Shown here in pieces: positions 51,290 to 60,562 of a DNA stretch of 64,000 nt. Within the stretch, counting starts at the first letter, position 1; every line of letters starts with the position of its first letter. A model generated the notes under the pieces. It saw nothing but the letters and a program-made list of their open reading frames with translations, had not been told where the DNA came from and made no database searches. The stretch is from Myxococcales bacterium (GTDB lineage: Bacteria; Myxococcota_A; UBA9042; GCA-2863065), in the NCBI GenBank assembly GCA_018780435.1, contig JADMJS010000157.1:1-64000 (forward strand), in the 5' to 3' direction. A program made the translations under genes and the position numbers.

Positions 51290-52753
51290 ATGACGAGCTC
51301 CCATCATCACCGGACGGCACGCCGGCTCGCCGGTGTCGCCCTGACGTCGGTGTTCTTCGCCGGGACCGCGCTCTCCGACATCCCCGCCGCGCCGACACCC
51401 GCCGGGGAAGCCGAGAAGAAGTTCGGCGGGCTCGTCGATGGCCGCGTCGGCATCGGCCAGGTCGACGAAGACCTCTTCCTCTCCATCAACATCGGGACCG
51501 TCCTCACCTGGTGGAAGCTCGGAGTGGGCATCCAAGTCCCCTTGCGCTTCCGCGTGATGGACGAAGACCCGCAGAACGACGGCGTCCTCCGAAAAGAAGA
51601 CTGGGACGAGGTCAGCGACTGGACCCGCGTCGTTCGCTTCATCTCGTGGGGCACGCCGGACGAGTGGCTTTACGCCCGCATCGGCGTCCTCGAAGGCACG
51701 ACCATTGGGCACGGCACCATCGTCGACCGGTACATGAACGTCATCGACGCCGACCACTATCAAACCGGCCTCCAGTTCAAGCTCGACATGGACGTCGCCG
51801 GTGGCGAGCTCTTCCTCGACAACCTGATCGATCCCGAGATCTTTGGCATGCGCGCCTTCATGCGACCGCTGCAGCTCTGGAGCGGCGCGCCGGACCTCGC
51901 CAAGGCCTTCGAGGTCGGCTTCACGCTCGTTACCGACGGCGTCGCGCCGATGCACTACGTCACGGAAGAAAAGCCGCGCGTCGGCGGCGGCTTCGATATC
52001 GTCAAACAAGTCAACGAAGACGGCGAGCTGGTCGTGACCTCGGAGGCCGCCGTGCTCGTTGGCTTCGACCTCGGCTGGCTCTGGCGGCCCGTCGATTGGT
52101 TCGCGTTCCGCCCCTATACCGACGTGAACTTCCTGGCGGCGACCGGCGGCACCGGCTTCCACACGGGCGCCGCCGCCACCTTCGACATCGCGAGCGTCGT
52201 CACCCTGGGGACGCGCGTCGAATACCGGGTCGTTACCGCCGATTACGCCCCGTCGTGGGTGAACTCCTGGTACGAGATCGAGCGCGTGGACTATCTCCCC
52301 GCGCCCGCCGGACCCGCACCACGCGAACGCGTGAGCAAGCTCAAGTACTACACGCTCCTCGACGACGCAGGCGAAGAGGACGCGCGCCACGGCTGGCACG
52401 CGAGCCTCGACCTCACGATCATGAAGGCCATCACCTTCTGGGCATTGCTTGAGGACTACCAGGGCCCCGACAACGCCAACCTGACGATCGGGGTCACCCT
52501 CCCCTACATCGCGGGCGTCCGTGCCCAGGTCTACTACTCGAAGCGCAACTTCGACGAGCCCTCAGAGGCCTTCGATCTCGACCGCGGTCTCTTCGTGGCC
52601 GACTTCCGGTACAAGTTTTGGGGCCCGATGTTTGCGTTCGCGACCTATTCGCGGGAGTGGCGGCTCGACAAAGACCCGCTCTCCGGCTCGTTCGGCGAGT
52701 ACGAGACCATCAACGACTGGGACCTCGGAGTGGGCGCGGAGTTCGAGTTCTGA
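51290..52753 (+). CDS. Outer-membrane-type beta-rich exported protein
   Basis: The ATG at 51290 lies 6 bases after GAGGAGGA and gives 487 residues with signal LAGVALTSVFFAGTALSD. The mature protein is rich in alternating strands with aromatic girdle residues: LFLSINIGTVLTWWKLGVGI, QVPLRFRVMDED, LGWLWRPVDWFAFRPYTDVN, LTIMKAITFWALLEDYQG, PMFAFATYSREWRLDKD, ending in the aromatic VGAEFEF. This fits a large outer-membrane barrel; no family name could be assigned. It precedes a lipoprotein and a periplasmic-type protease in the same direction, perhaps one envelope operon. Confidence 0.65.
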   Translation: MTSSHHHRTARRLAGVALTSVFFAGTALSDIPAAPTPAGEAEKKFGGLVDGRVGIGQVDEDLFLSINIGTVLTWWKLGVGIQVPLRFRVMDEDPQNDGVLRKEDWDEVSDWTRVVRFISWGTPDEWLYARIGVLEGTTIGHGTIVDRYMNVIDADHYQTGLQFKLDMDVAGGELFLDNLIDPEIFGMRAFMRPLQLWSGAPDLAKAFEVGFTLVTDGVAPMHYVTEEKPRVGGGFDIVKQVNEDGELVVTSEAAVLVGFDLGWLWRPVDWFAFRPYTDVNFLAATGGTGFHTGAAATFDIASVVTLGTRVEYRVVTADYAPSWVNSWYEIERVDYLPAPAGPAPRERVSKLKYYTLLDDAGEEDARHGWHASLDLTIMKAITFWALLEDYQGPDNANLTIGVTLPYIAGVRAQVYYSKRNFDEPSEAFDLDRGLFVADFRYKFWGPMFAFATYSREWRLDKDPLSGSFGEYETINDWDLGVGAEFEF

Positions 52754-52901
52754 ACTCCCTCGAAAGCCCGCACGTTCGAGTCGAAGTTGACCCTCTCCCG
52801 CGCGACCTTTACGGTACCGCGGTCCGGCGCCCGGCCAGCGCGAGACTCTGTCCCTCGGCCACGCTGTGGACGGCCATGTCCACTCGCTCTACGGAGAGAT
52901 G

Positions 52902-53378
52902 ATGCCCCGTCGTTTCGCGATCTCGTTCCTGCTGGCCGCTGGCCTCGTCGCCTGCGCCCCGACGTACATCCAGGGCACGGAGATCGAAGACACCCCGGCC
53001 AACCGAGAGATCGTGGGCATGGTCGAGTCGTATCGGAAGGCGCTCGAAGAGCGGGACGAGGTGACCCTCCTCCGTTTGATCTCGCGGCGTTACGTCGAGA
53101 ACGGGTCGACCACCGACACGTCCGACGACGACTACGGCTACGAAGCGCTCACCCAGCGCGTCTTGCCGAAGCTCCACGACAACATCAAAGACATCCAGTA
53201 CCGCGTTCAACTGCGCCGCGTGGCCATCTCGGGTGACCGTGCGTTCGCCGAGTTCGAGTTCGTGGCGCGCTTCCTCTACTCCGAAGGGGGTCGCGACCGA
53301 TGGCAAGCGTTGAACGACTTCAACCGACTCGACTTCACGCTCGAGGACGGCGCCTGGAAGATCGAGAGCGGCCTCTGA
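52902..53378 (+). CDS. NTF2-like lipoprotein
   Basis: 158 residues from the second of two adjacent ATGs (52902), best spaced from GGAG (5 bases). The lipobox is AGLVAC. The body (REIVGMVESYRKALEERDEV, LISRRYVENGSTTDTSD, FAEFEFVARFLYSEGG, LDFTLEDGAWKIESGL) has the helix-then-curved-sheet pattern of SnoaL/NTF2-like domains, usually small binding pockets. Its stop overlaps the next gene, whose signal peptide begins at the same point. Confidence 0.75.
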   Translation: MPRRFAISFLLAAGLVACAPTYIQGTEIEDTPANREIVGMVESYRKALEERDEVTLLRLISRRYVENGSTTDTSDDDYGYEALTQRVLPKLHDNIKDIQYRVQLRRVAISGDRAFAEFEFVARFLYSEGGRDRWQALNDFNRLDFTLEDGAWKIESGL

Positions 53379-56014
53379 GCTCTCGCCTGACGCGGTCCGT
53401 TCTAGGGCTGCTCCTCCTCGTCACCGTCTTCGCCTCCGCCGCGTCGGCGGAAGGGCTCGAGAGCGGACGTTCGGCGCTCGCCCGCGGCGACTATCCGGAA
53501 GCCCTGAAGCTGCTCGAAGCCGCGCACGCGGCCAAGACCCCGGGGGCCGACCTGGTCCTCGTCGGCGCCTACCTCGAGACCGGTCGTTACGATGCGCTGA
53601 AGCCAGTCGCGCTCGCGGTCGCCGCCTCGGAGAAGCGCGGTAACGATCGGTGGGCGGCCGCCGAGACGGCCCTCGGCCGAGTCGAGGCGGAGACCGGCGA
53701 CTACAAGGCCGCCATCAAGCGGCTCAAAGACGTCGTCAAACACAGCCGTCGTTTCCTCGAAGCGCGCATCGTGCTCTCAGAGGTCCTCTATCTGACGGGC
53801 ACGTCACGGGACAAGCTCACGGAGGCAGACCAGATCGCGGACTTCTACCAGGAGGGCGAGGTCAAGACGGCGCGCGACCTCGCGTGGCTTGGGCGGGCGC
53901 TCACGCTCACCGAGTACTACCAGAACGCCAATGAGGTCTTCGGTGAAGCGGTCGAGGCGGACCCCTCGGACCTCGTCGCCCACCAGTACTGGGCCGAGCT
54001 CTTCCTCCGCGCCGGCAAGAACGAACGTGAAGCCGACGTCTCGGTGCGCGAGATCCTGAAGCGCAACGCCTACCACCCCGCCGCCTTGGTGCTCGCAGGG
54101 AGCATGGACATGTCGTCGGACTCCGACGCGAGCGCTGCCACGGACCGCGTCGAACGCGCGCTCGCCGTGAACCCGCGCTTCTTGCCGGCGCACCACCTGC
54201 GGGCGCGAATCCTCATCGACACCGAACAGGTGGAGGCCGCCGTGGCGGCGCTGACGGAAGCGCTCGCCGTCAACCCGAAACACCCGATGACGCACACGCT
54301 CATCGGGGCCGCGCGCCTTCTGCTCGAAGACAATGCCGGCTTCGAAGCGTCGATGAAGGCGGCCATGGCGACCAACCCGCGTTACGCCGAGGGGTGGGCC
54401 ACGGTCGCCGAGATCATCGAGCGCCGCCACCGCTACCCGGAGGCGCTAGAGTTCCACCGCAAGGCTATCAAGCTCGACAAGGAGTACTGGCCAGCGTGGG
54501 TGGGCCTCGGCATGGGGCTCTCACGCGCAGGGCAGGACGACGAAGCCGCCAAGATCTTGGAGCAGGCCTTCGATGGCGACTCCTTCAACGTCCACGCCTA
54601 CAACATGACCGAGTACTTCTACGACGGCACCGCCAAACGGATGGAGTGGGTGGACGCCACGCCCTTCCGGTTACGCCTCGAACGCGACCAAGCGGCCATC
54701 CTCGCGCCGCTCGTGAAGCCGCTCCTGAAAGACGCGTGGGATCGGTACCGAAAGCAGTACGACTACGAGCCGACGAAGCCGCTTCACGTCGAGTACTTCT
54801 CGGACCGTAAGATCTTCGCGGTCCGGACGGTCGGCTCCCCCGGGCTCGCGGCGCACGGCGTGTGTTTCGGCCACGTCGTCACGGCCGCGTCGCCGTCGAA
54901 CGCCGACAACAACTGGCCTATGGTCCTCTGGCACGAGCTCGCCCACATCTGGCACCACCAGATGTCTCGGGGGCGTGTCCCCCGCTGGTTCACAGAGGGG
55001 CTCGCCGAGCTCGAGACGACTCGGCTCAAGACCTATTGGAAGCGCGAGCTCGATAACGCGCTGTGGCTTGGGCTCTCGGGCGGATCCCTGAAGGGGATCG
55101 CGGAGTTCAACACCATGTTCACCCACGCGAAGTCCATCGAAGGCATCATCCTCGCCTACTACTACGCGACGCAGGTGGTCCGGTACATCGAGTCCAAGTG
55201 GGGCTACGCGGTGCTGCCGAAGATGCTCTCGGCGTGGGGCGATCGAAAGAGCACCGCCGTCGTATTCGAGACCATCCTCGGTACCGACCTAAAGGCCTTC
55301 GACCGCGACCTGGTCGCCTGGCTCCGGTCGACCTGGCTGAAGCGTTACGTCGGCTCTTTTGCGCCGAACGAATTGCCACCCGGCGACCCGGCGGGCCAAG
55401 CGCTCGAAAAAGCGCAAGCCGACGTGCGTGCTCAGAAGTGGCCCGAAGCCAAAGAAGCCGTGGCGAGTATTTTTGCGGCCGGTCACGACAGCGCGGACTT
55501 GCGTGAGCTCGCCGCGCGTATCGCTCACGCCGTGCAGGACTGGGACGCGGTCATTGAGCACACGCGTAAGGGCCTCGAACGCGACCCGCAGCGTGTCGAC
55601 TTCCACGGGCTGCTCGTCGATGCCTACGGCGCCAAGTCCGACGACGCCGGGCTCTATCAAGCGCTGACCGAACTAGCCGAGATCACGGAGGATGATGTCG
55701 CCCTGATGCTACGCATCGCGGAGATGGCCCGTCGTAACAAGGACGCCCCTGGGCAGACCGAATATGCACGCCGGGCCCTGGAAGTCGCGCCCTTCGTCCG
55801 GTCCGTTCGTGTAGCCGTCGCGCGAGCGCACCTAGCGAGCGGCCGCGCTGACGACGCCCTTCGAGAATGTGAGGTCGGACTGAGCTTGCCTGACGAAGCC
55901 GGTGACGCCGAGGTCCTCGCGGTGAAGGCGGACGCGCTCGAAGCTCTCGGCCGAGTCGATGACGCCAAAGCCCTGAGAGCCCGCGCGCCGAAGCCCGAGC
56001 CGGTCGACCTGTGA
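53300..56014 (+). CDS. TPR protein with gluzincin-type metalloprotease domain
   Basis: About 880-904 residues. The first ATG (53300) puts 25 residues before an excellent signal peptide (SVLGLLLLVTVFASAASA). No ATG, GTG or TTG lies between; a CTG at 53375 would overlap the preceding stop as CTGA and place the signal at the N-terminus. The N-terminal half is TPR repeats (LAVNPRFLPAHHLRARILID, LAVNPKHPMTHTLIGAARLL). Near residue 545 (counting from 53300) is the zinc-protease motif HELAHIWHHQ, with Glu at about 566 in WFTEGLAELE, giving HExxH...E. More TPR repeats follow to the end. Probably a periplasmic peptidase with a protein-interaction scaffold. Confidence 0.85.
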   Translation: MASVERLQPTRLHARGRRLEDRERPLSSRLTRSVLGLLLLVTVFASAASAEGLESGRSALARGDYPEALKLLEAAHAAKTPGADLVLVGAYLETGRYDALKPVALAVAASEKRGNDRWAAAETALGRVEAETGDYKAAIKRLKDVVKHSRRFLEARIVLSEVLYLTGTSRDKLTEADQIADFYQEGEVKTARDLAWLGRALTLTEYYQNANEVFGEAVEADPSDLVAHQYWAELFLRAGKNEREADVSVREILKRNAYHPAALVLAGSMDMSSDSDASAATDRVERALAVNPRFLPAHHLRARILIDTEQVEAAVAALTEALAVNPKHPMTHTLIGAARLLLEDNAGFEASMKAAMATNPRYAEGWATVAEIIERRHRYPEALEFHRKAIKLDKEYWPAWVGLGMGLSRAGQDDEAAKILEQAFDGDSFNVHAYNMTEYFYDGTAKRMEWVDATPFRLRLERDQAAILAPLVKPLLKDAWDRYRKQYDYEPTKPLHVEYFSDRKIFAVRTVGSPGLAAHGVCFGHVVTAASPSNADNNWPMVLWHELAHIWHHQMSRGRVPRWFTEGLAELETTRLKTYWKRELDNALWLGLSGGSLKGIAEFNTMFTHAKSIEGIILAYYYATQVVRYIESKWGYAVLPKMLSAWGDRKSTAVVFETILGTDLKAFDRDLVAWLRSTWLKRYVGSFAPNELPPGDPAGQALEKAQADVRAQKWPEAKEAVASIFAAGHDSADLRELAARIAHAVQDWDAVIEHTRKGLERDPQRVDFHGLLVDAYGAKSDDAGLYQALTELAEITEDDVALMLRIAEMARRNKDAPGQTEYARRALEVAPFVRSVRVAVARAHLASGRADDALRECEVGLSLPDEAGDAEVLAVKADALEALGRVDDAKALRARAPKPEPVDL

Positions 56015-56042
56015 TCGCGCCGCGCGCGCGCGTCCGGCGCAG

Positions 56043-56600
56043 GTGAGCCTCTTCCTCGCGCTCGCATTGCCTGACGTGGTGCGGTCCCACGTCGCCGATG
56101 TCATCGAGCACGGCCGCGCGACGCCCGGCCTGAACGCGCGCTGGCTTCGGCCTGAGCGGCTCCACGTCACCGTGTTGTTCCTGGGCCGGCCGCTGGATCC
56201 GGCCACCCTGGCCGCACGAATGCCGGATCTCGCCGCGCGGCACGCCCCGATTCAGCTCGGTGTGAAGGGCGCCGGCCTCTTCACGACGCCGCGTGCGCCA
56301 TCGGTATTATGGCTCGGCCTGCACGGCGACCTTGGCGGCTTGATGGCGCTGAGAGCGGACGCTCTCCGGGTCTTCGCCGATGCCGTCGACCCACTGGAGG
56401 TGGGGCGACACTTTCAACCTCACGTGACCTTGGCTCGGGGGAAGCGCCCGGGTGAACTCGACGGCATGGCGGCTAGGTTGTCCGAGCTCACTGTCCCGAA
56501 GGTGGCGCTGGACTCGCTCCACCTCTACGAGAGTGGCGGCGATGCGTTCACGAGCCATCGCGCTGAGTCTCTGATGACGCCGATCGTGGGTGCCCCGTGA
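56043..56600 (+). CDS. thpR: RNA 2',3'-cyclic phosphodiesterase (2H family)
   Basis: 185 residues from a GTG at 56043. The two HxTx motifs of the 2H phosphoesterases are His41 in RLHVTVLFLGRP and His127 in QPHVTLAR. The surrounding pattern (LFLALALPDVVRSHVADVI, FTTPRAPSVLWLGL, LDSLHLYESG) is that of the ThpR/LigT family, which opens 2',3'-cyclic phosphates on RNA. The normal size is 175-190 residues. It lies 28 bases after the metalloprotease gene. Confidence 0.92.
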   Translation: MSLFLALALPDVVRSHVADVIEHGRATPGLNARWLRPERLHVTVLFLGRPLDPATLAARMPDLAARHAPIQLGVKGAGLFTTPRAPSVLWLGLHGDLGGLMALRADALRVFADAVDPLEVGRHFQPHVTLARGKRPGELDGMAARLSELTVPKVALDSLHLYESGGDAFTSHRAESLMTPIVGAP

Positions 56601-56647
56601 CAATGTCGCTTGCCAGTCCGGCCGCGCAGGAATAGAAGGCGCGACCG

Positions 56648-58819
56648 ATGGGTTCGCCAGAGCCACCTAAAGATACCCCCGTTCCCAAGTCCCGACGCGA
56701 CCGCGGTCGCAACACGTCGGACGACTTGAGTCCGTTGCCTGCGGTCGGGGACGACGCCGGTCACCTCCCCACTCGGCGTGCAACGCGGCACACGCGGGCC
56801 ATCGCCGCCCGCGACGAACACGAACACGAGGACGGGAATGCGGGCCATGCCCACCGGGCCGAGCCGAAGGACCAGAAGGCCTTTCTGTTGCTCGCGCTCG
56901 CGGCGCTCGGCGTGGTCTACGGCGACATCGGCACCAGCCCGCTCTATGCGGTCAACGACATCTTCTTCGGGCACTCGCCCATCGAGCTGAGTCAGGACGC
57001 CGCGCTCGGCTCCACCAGCCTCATCCTGTGGGCCATCACCATTGTCGTGACGGTTAAGTATGTGTGGTTCGTGTTGCAAGCCGACCACCATGGCGAAGGC
57101 GGCGTGTTCGCGCTCCTCGCGCTCCTGCAAGAGAAAGGCGGCAAGGCCGTCCTGATCATGACACCGGTCCTCATCCTGGCGGCCGGGCTCCTCTATGGCG
57201 ACGGGCTCATCACGCCCGCCATATCGGTATTGGGCGCCATCGAGGGGATCAAGCTCGCGGCCCCGAACCTCGGGCCGTACATCGTCACTATCGCGGTCGT
57301 CATCATCACGGGGCTCTTTGCGTTTCAGTCACGAGGGACTGAGCGCGTTGGCCGCCTCTTCGGGCCCGTGGTCCTCGTCTGGTTCTTTGCGATCGCCGTC
57401 GTAGGCACCGTTCAGATCGCGCTGCACCCTCAGATCCTGGCGGCCTGGAACCCGATCTACGCGGTGCGATTCCTGATGAGCGACGGCGGCGCACACGCAC
57501 TCGGCGTGATGGGCTCCGTCATCCTCGTCGTCACCGGCGGAGAAGCGCTCTACGCCGACATGGGCCACTTCGGAAAGAAGCCGATTCGCGCCGCTTGGCT
57601 CAAGGCGGTCTACCCTGCCCTGATCGTGAACTACCTCGGCCAGGGCGCGTACATCTACGGCGGCGAGCCCGTTCGCGCGGGCAACATCTTCTACAGCTTG
57701 GTGCCGGACTGGGGCCTCATCCCCATGATCGTCGTCGCGACGTCGGCGGCCATCATCGCGAGCCAAGCGCTCATCACGGGCGCTTACAGCCTGACTCAGC
57801 AGGCAATCGCGCTCGGCCTCTTTCCGCGCTTTCAGATCGTGCACACGAGCGGTGACAACGAGGGGCAGATCTACCTCCCCTTCATCAACCGTTGCCTCTG
57901 GGCCGGCTGCGTTCTCTTGGTCATCGGCTTCAAGGAGAGCGTTCGACTCGCCGCGGCCTACGGCCTCGCCGTCGCGGGGGTCATGTTGGCCACATCCATC
58001 GCGATGATGGTCATCTCGAACCAGCGCTGGGGCTGGCCGAAGTGGCGGTCCGCGCTCGTCTTCGTGCCGCTGGCGGCCATCGACGTGCTCTTCCTCGCGG
58101 CGAACAGCCTCAAGTTCTTCGACGGCGGGTGGGTCCCGCTCCTCATCGGCGGCGTGCTCTTCATCATCATGACGACGTGGTACTGGGGCCGCGAGCAGCT
58201 CGCCGACTCCTACCGCCGCTACTCGTCGGAGTCGATGACGGTCGAAGAGCTCATCCGCCAAAAGGCGCAAGCCGGTGAAGTCCCGCAGCTCCCGCGCAGC
58301 ATCGTCTTCATGGCGAGCCGTTCGGTGGACGACGTCACCGACCGCGTCCCAACACTGCTTCAGCTCTTCTTCGATCGTTATGGTGCGCTCCCGAAACACA
58401 TCATCTTCCTGACGGTGCGTCAGGAGCACGTGCCCTTCGTGCGCCCCGCCGAACGATACCGCCTCATCACCTTCGACACCGACGGCAAACACGGCACGGT
58501 GATGAGTGTGCAGGCCAGCTACGGCTACATGGAGCGTCCCGAAGTCCGCAAGGACCTCTCCGCGCTCAAGGGCTACCGCCGCGTCAAGATGCCCGGCGAC
58601 CCCCGCCGCTGGCTGGTCCTCGCCGGTCAGGAGAATGTGCTGGTCTCCGAAGACCAGACCCTGCTCTACCGGCTCCGCATGGCGCTCTTCCGAATCACGC
58701 TGCGAAACTCGGCGCCCGCGTGGCAGTATTTCGGCTTCGGCGCCGACTCGGGCGTCACGACCGAGACCATCCACGTCCGCCCGCGGAGCACGCCACCGCC
58801 GGAGCCGGAGCCGTTCTAG
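56648..58819 (+). CDS. kup: Kup-type potassium uptake protein
   Basis: 723 residues. A hydrophilic, charged N-terminal tail of about 75 residues (rich in Arg, His and Asp) precedes the Kup core: LAALGVVYGDIGTSPLYAVN, VKYVWFVLQADHHGEGGVFA, GLLYGDGLITPAISVLGAIE, and about twelve hydrophobic transmembrane segments to about residue 520. The C-terminal cytoplasmic domain follows (RSIVFMASRSVDDVTDRVPT, ASYGYMERPEVRKDLSAL). Kup proteins import K+ with protons. The GDIGTSPLY motif and the Asp/Glu residues of the transport path are intact. The tail is longer than in E. coli Kup. Confidence 0.94.
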   Translation: MGSPEPPKDTPVPKSRRDRGRNTSDDLSPLPAVGDDAGHLPTRRATRHTRAIAARDEHEHEDGNAGHAHRAEPKDQKAFLLLALAALGVVYGDIGTSPLYAVNDIFFGHSPIELSQDAALGSTSLILWAITIVVTVKYVWFVLQADHHGEGGVFALLALLQEKGGKAVLIMTPVLILAAGLLYGDGLITPAISVLGAIEGIKLAAPNLGPYIVTIAVVIITGLFAFQSRGTERVGRLFGPVVLVWFFAIAVVGTVQIALHPQILAAWNPIYAVRFLMSDGGAHALGVMGSVILVVTGGEALYADMGHFGKKPIRAAWLKAVYPALIVNYLGQGAYIYGGEPVRAGNIFYSLVPDWGLIPMIVVATSAAIIASQALITGAYSLTQQAIALGLFPRFQIVHTSGDNEGQIYLPFINRCLWAGCVLLVIGFKESVRLAAAYGLAVAGVMLATSIAMMVISNQRWGWPKWRSALVFVPLAAIDVLFLAANSLKFFDGGWVPLLIGGVLFIIMTTWYWGREQLADSYRRYSSESMTVEELIRQKAQAGEVPQLPRSIVFMASRSVDDVTDRVPTLLQLFFDRYGALPKHIIFLTVRQEHVPFVRPAERYRLITFDTDGKHGTVMSVQASYGYMERPEVRKDLSALKGYRRVKMPGDPRRWLVLAGQENVLVSEDQTLLYRLRMALFRITLRNSAPAWQYFGFGADSGVTTETIHVRPRSTPPPEPEPF

Positions 58820-58893
58820 CCGCCGCGCCTCCCTCCTGTCTCGACGCGTGTGATTTCCATGACCAGCCGGTCTTTCCTTCAGGAGGGTCATCG

Positions 58894-58907
58894 TGGGCCG
58901 AAGCCCA
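58894..58907. terminator. Candidate terminator hairpin between kup and the ATPase gene
   Basis: TGGGC-CGAA-GCCCA, a 5-base stem with a stable CGAA tetraloop, 75 bases after the kup stop and 61 bases before the convergent gene end. No T-run. Confidence 0.3.
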
Positions 58908-58967
58908 AGTTCTAGGGCAGGGCGACCTCGACGAGCCGGCGGGCTTCGCACTAATTGGTCGACGGCG

Positions 58968-60500
58968 CTACCGCTCGACGACCTCGCGCAGCTCGTCACA
59001 CTGAGAGAGAGCAAACTGCTGTTGTTCTCTGGTCATCTTCGACTTGGTGGCGCACTTGAGGACCCACGACTCTTCATCCTCGCTGGCATTCGTCGCGTAC
59101 ATTGACAGCACTACCAATTTCAACAGGTCCGAATCCAACCCGGCTCTCCTCCCCATGCTCAAATCCCGGATCACCGGCCACCACGTGGCATCCCGCGAGG
59201 CAATGGCGCACCACGAGATGTACTCGAGCAGCCAGCGCTCGGTCGGTGGGCCGAGGGCCAAGTCGTGGATTCCCTGAAGCGCCCTGAAGAACTTCGGAGA
59301 GCGATCCAAAGGCGGAGCTCGGGCGCTATGTGGTGAGGGTTCGAACTTGCCCCGTACCCAGGAGAAGTCGACACCGGGTACCACAGAGCTAACGTCCTCG
59401 ACGATCACGATCATCTGCCGTCGATAGACGCCCGCCGATCTCAATAGGCCCTCTGCCGTCCGTCGGACGACATCGGACGCCCGTTCCCACTGTTCGAACT
59501 GGACGATTCCCGACTCGCCGTCGATGGCCTGCCACATGTCGGCGTGAGGAGAGAGTCCCGCTAGGTTCACGGGGTGCACATGGACACCGGCGGCAACGGC
59601 GACCTGCACTAGCGCTGTCGATTCTCCCAGCCCAGCCACGATGGCCCAACTACCCCGAAGCAAGAGCGGAACATCCGGGCCTCTCGGGATGAGTATCGGG
59701 GGAAGCTCCTTCCTCGCAGTGATCTCTGGCGCGCCACGGGCGACCGCCGCGAAGTCGGGCCAGACTTCGAGGCGACGACGTCGAACTCCGTAACTATGTG
59801 GACCCGGCAGGCTCAGGGAGTGTCGGCTCTTGGTCAGGAGGAGTTGCGTGGACAGCTGGCGCGACTCAGGGTCGAGGCCACGCTCCAAGCGAAAGACGAC
59901 ATCGCAGACGAACTCATGAAGTCCCACCGAGCGGTCATTGGACTCCACGATCACAACGGGGCTGACGCCCATGCGTTGCTCCAAGCCGTGAACCCAACTC
60001 GCAAAATCAACTCGGGAGACTCCAGGACTCCCATCTTCGACGAGGACCCCATCGAGAAGCACTGAGCGTATGGGCAGGTCGGTAGTAGAATCCTCGACGC
60101 GCTGCCACACCTCGTCGAGCGCCGCAGACAGGAGTTCTCCGCTGGTGGGTGCTTCATCACCACCAACGGGCTTGGGCAATGTGACCACATGGACGAGTCC
60201 GTCCGAGTCTATCGCACTTGACGGGAGTCCGAGGAGCGCCGCTTTGTGCACAATCTCCGCTGGACTCGACTCCACGAGGAGCACCAACGTCCGGCCACCG
60301 CCAGAACTCGCGATGGCATGAGCCACAGCCAAGCCCAACGTCGTCTTTCCGGTTCCGGCGGCGCCCACGATGGCGACGGAGGTGCTCGGCGGTTGCCCAG
60401 CAGCCTTGGCTACCAACGGAAGCCCCTCTGGAACGAAGACGTTCTCGAGTCGTCCAATGGAAAACGACGTCACTCGACTGGTGGCGGGGTCCGACTTCAC
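58968..60500 (-). CDS. KaiC/RecA-like ATPase with a degenerate second domain
   Basis: 510 residues. The N-terminal RecA-type domain opens FSIGRLENVFVPEGLP and has an intact Walker A at about 46-53 (VGAAGTGKTTLG). LVLLVESSPAEIVHKAALLG follows, as in KaiC-type ATPases, with a Walker B-like VLLDGVLVED at about 146. A second segment from about residue 275 repeats the layout in weakened form: WAIVAGLGESTALVQVAVA lacks the P-loop lysine, and MIVIVEDVSSVV resembles Walker B. It is the last gene of a three-gene leftward operon, 62 bases after the middle gene. The partners are not recognised. GC and codon bias look lower than in flanking genes, suggesting acquisition. Confidence 0.7.
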   Translation of the reverse strand: MKSDPATSRVTSFSIGRLENVFVPEGLPLVAKAAGQPPSTSVAIVGAAGTGKTTLGLAVAHAIASSGGGRTLVLLVESSPAEIVHKAALLGLPSSAIDSDGLVHVVTLPKPVGGDEAPTSGELLSAALDEVWQRVEDSTTDLPIRSVLLDGVLVEDGSPGVSRVDFASWVHGLEQRMGVSPVVIVESNDRSVGLHEFVCDVVFRLERGLDPESRQLSTQLLLTKSRHSLSLPGPHSYGVRRRRLEVWPDFAAVARGAPEITARKELPPILIPRGPDVPLLLRGSWAIVAGLGESTALVQVAVAAGVHVHPVNLAGLSPHADMWQAIDGESGIVQFEQWERASDVVRRTAEGLLRSAGVYRRQMIVIVEDVSSVVPGVDFSWVRGKFEPSPHSARAPPLDRSPKFFRALQGIHDLALGPPTERWLLEYISWCAIASRDATWWPVIRDLSMGRRAGLDSDLLKLVVLSMYATNASEDEESWVLKCATKSKMTREQQQFALSQCDELREVVER

Positions 60501-60562
60501 CGCACTAGTCCAGAAATGAAGCGTGGCCGCGGCGGCCGGCCTTGGGCAGCGTAAACTGACGC

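Noticed and set aside
56018-56034. Alternating CG run between the metalloprotease and thpR genes
   Set aside because: Too short and expected in DNA of this GC content to claim a structural or regulatory role.
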